A stretch of 64,000 bases of DNA from positions 26,480,318 to 26,544,317 of the forward strand of contig OY986436.1 in NCBI GenBank assembly GCA_963920525.1, written 5' to 3'. The notes beneath the pieces were generated by a model. The model was not told the origin of the DNA, did not search any database, and saw only the letters and a list, made by a program, of their open reading frames with translations. Below are positions 61,749 through 64,000 of the stretch, one piece after another (the stretch's first letter is position 1; every line of letters begins with the position of its first letter). The stretch is from Dichetophora obliterata. Lineage: Eukaryota; Arthropoda; Insecta; Diptera; Sciomyzidae. A program made the position numbers and the translations under genes.

Positions 61749-61755
61749 ACTCTAA

Positions 61756-61909
61756 GGCTGTGTGCGAATTGATCTAAATGTGACCTAAGCTAAATAGTGT
61801 CCATAAGGCAGCATTTAGGTAGCTCCAAAATTTCCTAAAGTATTTAGGAAGCACTGTCTTATCGACCCAATTTAGTTTAGGTCGCATTTAGATCAATTCG
61901 CACACAGCC
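61756..61909. mobile_element. Harbinger/Tourist-like MITE, 154 bp, TAA-flanked
   Basis: GGCTGTGTGCGAATTGATCT is inverted at the right end (about 33-bp TIR). TAA lies at 61753-61755 and 61910-61912. It inserted inside the downstream 8-bp duplication of the hAT-like MITE. Confidence 0.88.
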
Positions 61910-62379
61910 TAAATATGTGTTTTTTTGTTTTATACTCTTTGTAGATGCGCTGACCGCTGATTTTGCACCTTATGCTATAGTTTTTTAAAAATTTGTGCAC
62001 TAGGGTGGTCCCTAAAAATGTGTTTTTTTGTTCTTTTCACTTTGTATATGTACTAGCAGTATAAGAAGTCGCTGATTTCGAACCTGATGTCAAAATTTCA
62101 AAAAGTTTTTTGCCGTTAGGGTGGTTTTTGTCTTACACTCTTTGTTTATGTGCTGGCGGTATTAAGGGATCGCTGATTTCGAAACTGATGTAAGAATTTC
62201 AAAAAGTTTTTTGACACTAGGGTGGTCCCTAAAAATGTGTTTTTGTTTAATACTCTGTGTAGATGCGTTGATCGCTGATTTCGTATCTGATGTAAGAATT
62301 TCAAAAAGTTTTTGACACTAGGGTGGACCCTAAAAATGTGTTGTTTTGTTGCATACTCTTTAGAAAGTTCAGTTTTCAA

Positions 62380-64000
62380 TCCAACTTTTCAATCAGTTCA
62401 AGCTCCATACAAGGAACAAAAAACCATCATCCCTGAATTACTTATGTGTGAAATGATCATTTGAAATTCATCAAATGAAAGCAAGTAAGGATATGCGTTT
62501 TTCCGCACGAGGTCATACCGAAGGCTCCTAAAGTGAGGTCATAAAATTCACCATATTCTACAAATGAATACCATTCGGTGCCCTTTTTGGCGATCCAATA
62601 AAATATTAAATTAATACATTTTTGTTCTGACCGGTTCTAAGTTTTCACAGCGTCAAGCACAGAAAAGAAATAACACAAACATTTTTATTGTTTTTCCTGT
62701 TCTTTATAATTTTTATTTATTTATTTTTGTAATGCTAATTTTTAAATTAATTGTAATATATATTATAATATTTCTATATATTATTTTTGTCATAATATAT
62801 ATATGTATGTAGATATAATTTTCTTGTGTTTTATATGCAATTGTGTATATATAATATATATATATATATTTTAAACTATTTACTGCTAAAATATATAAAT
62901 TCCTTTGTTTTTTTGTTTTTTTTTCAAATTGCTGTTATGGAAATATTAAATGTCGAACAACTTTATTTTTTTTTATTTTGCAATTATTTTTGTTTTGTTT
63001 TTTTTTAAACTGTACTAAAAAATTTATTTATATATAAGTTAATTTTATGTTGTTTTTATAAAATGCAAATTATAATTTTTAATGCATTTCATGCTTTATT
63101 AATACTGTTAAAAATACTTTTCGAATATGTAATTAAAATTTTTTTGGAATTTCGTTTGCAGTATTGTATTAATAAACTTAAACCTGTTTTTACGCGAGTA
63201 AAGAGACTGCGTAAAAATTTGTTTTCAGCCTTGCGAAATTGTTGTAGTCAACTTATTTGTGTGATGAACAATGCCGCGCAGAAAAAAATGCTCAAATAAA
63301 ACTTCGTGTAAGAACAGGTTAAAGTGTAAATACTAATAACGCTGTTAAATATTTTTTTTGCATTAAGAGTTTTTAATTATATATAATAGTTTTCTTCAAA
63401 TTTTAAATAATTTATTTTTTATTTTTAATGTTATTTTGCTTTTTACAATTGTTGTTTTATTTGTTGTTTTTTTAAATTTAGTTTATATGTTATAAATCTA
63501 GATTTTTTAAAGTTCTCTTTGATGTATTGACAAAATTCAACTTGTTATTTATTAATATTTTTAAATAACTATTTTAAATTTTTTTCTATAACAGTTGTAT
63601 ATATTTTTTTGTTTTGTTTTGCAATATGAAATTTATTTTTTTTTGTTTCAAAAATTAAAATTTTGACATTATTTGCGTGTTAGATATATCTATGTTGTTG
63701 AGTTTGAAAAACTGTTTTTTTTTCTAGTTAATTGTCATTTTCTATAAAAATACATAATTACTAATTTTTATATTTTTTTATTTGTAGTTTTTATTTATTT
63801 ATTATGATAGTAATCATTATAATTAATCAATTTTTGATGCATGAAAAATATATTCAGAAATCAAAGTAGCCATACAAAACATTTACTAAATTTTTACTTC
63901 TCATAAAAGTAATATTCACAGTGTTTTTGTTAGGTTTTTACTTTTTTTTTTAATCTATAAAGCTTTGCCGTTCATTTTCGTTCACATTACATTCAAGTTC
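62380..64000. other. very AT-rich terminal region, no gene recognised
   Basis: From about 62700 the DNA is dominated by T- and A-rich words with TATATA tracts. The frame 63063-63299 (+) has no known motif. It could be the 3' UTR of a neighbouring gene, which cannot be shown here. Confidence 0.4.

Larger units (their letters stand above)
60850..62370 (+). repeat. ~100-bp tandem array, interrupted twice
   Basis: TCGCTGATTTCG anchors at 62070, 62170 and 62272 (period 100-102), each with TTTCAAAAAGTTTTT and CACTAGGGTGG. Earlier units are at about 60867 and 61967. The array is broken by the hAT-like element 60932-61748 and the MITE 61756-61909. The unit shares its CTGATTTCGAATCTGATG core with the ~240-bp modules of the fold-back hAT. 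Confidence 0.8.

Noticed and set aside
63063..63299. 78-codon + strand frame in the AT-rich end
   Set aside because: No known domain. Low-complexity hydrophobic and basic composition expected from T- and A-rich DNA.

Overview
This is an AT-rich eukaryotic window, most likely from a higher (schizophoran) fly, with tephritid fruit flies a reasonable guess. The basis is short GT-AG introns in a fly-like housekeeping gene, and the mix of hAT, mariner, Transib-like and RTE elements with transposon-derived repeats. The organism is an inference; nothing in the sequence names it.

One protein-coding gene is clear: a class-2 P4-type ATPase (lipid flippase) of the ATP9A/ATP9B/Neo1/TAT-5 group, on the + strand. 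Nine coding exons run from 30453 to 44967. All phases agree, giving 1098 residues with every P-type ATPase signature intact. The short exons 2-6 (37.1-39.1 kb) and 7-9 (43.3-45.0 kb) are separated by a 4.2 kb intron 6, and exon 1 stands 6.5 kb upstream behind intron 1. Both long introns are filled with transposons.

The rest is mobile DNA nested up to three levels deep, much of it datable by target-site duplications (TSDs). At 1-30 kb lie many non-autonomous hAT-type elements with 8-bp TSDs, TA- or 3-bp-flanked MITEs, fold-back palindromes, a Transib-like MITE whose ends are the heptamer CACAGTG, a 514-bp tandem array built on the end of a hAT element, a ~130-bp array and a ~100-bp satellite with three-monomer higher-order structure. 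One hAT-like MITE ends about 390 bp upstream of the flippase start codon. Intron 1 holds a deleted mariner, a 24-bp-repeat element, two tRNA-like sequences, a Harbinger-like MITE and a LINE relic. Intron 6 holds a LINE 3' end and a second copy of the 24-bp-repeat element.

Downstream of the gene, 48.1-53.4 kb is a broken RTE-type LINE on the - strand split by a 2.26 kb long-TIR DNA element. 55.0-60.0 kb is a fold-back hAT interrupted by a mariner, itself interrupted by a 3 kb DNA element. 60.9-62.4 kb is a ~100-bp array interrupted by a hAT MITE and a Harbinger-like MITE. The last 1.6 kb is very AT-rich with no recognisable gene.

No bacterial operon, CRISPR array or intact transposase is present. 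The notable biology is the architecture: several unrelated non-autonomous families are built from internal arrays of their own short palindromic motif, and nested insertions, tandem amplification and internal deletion can be read in order from the TSDs.
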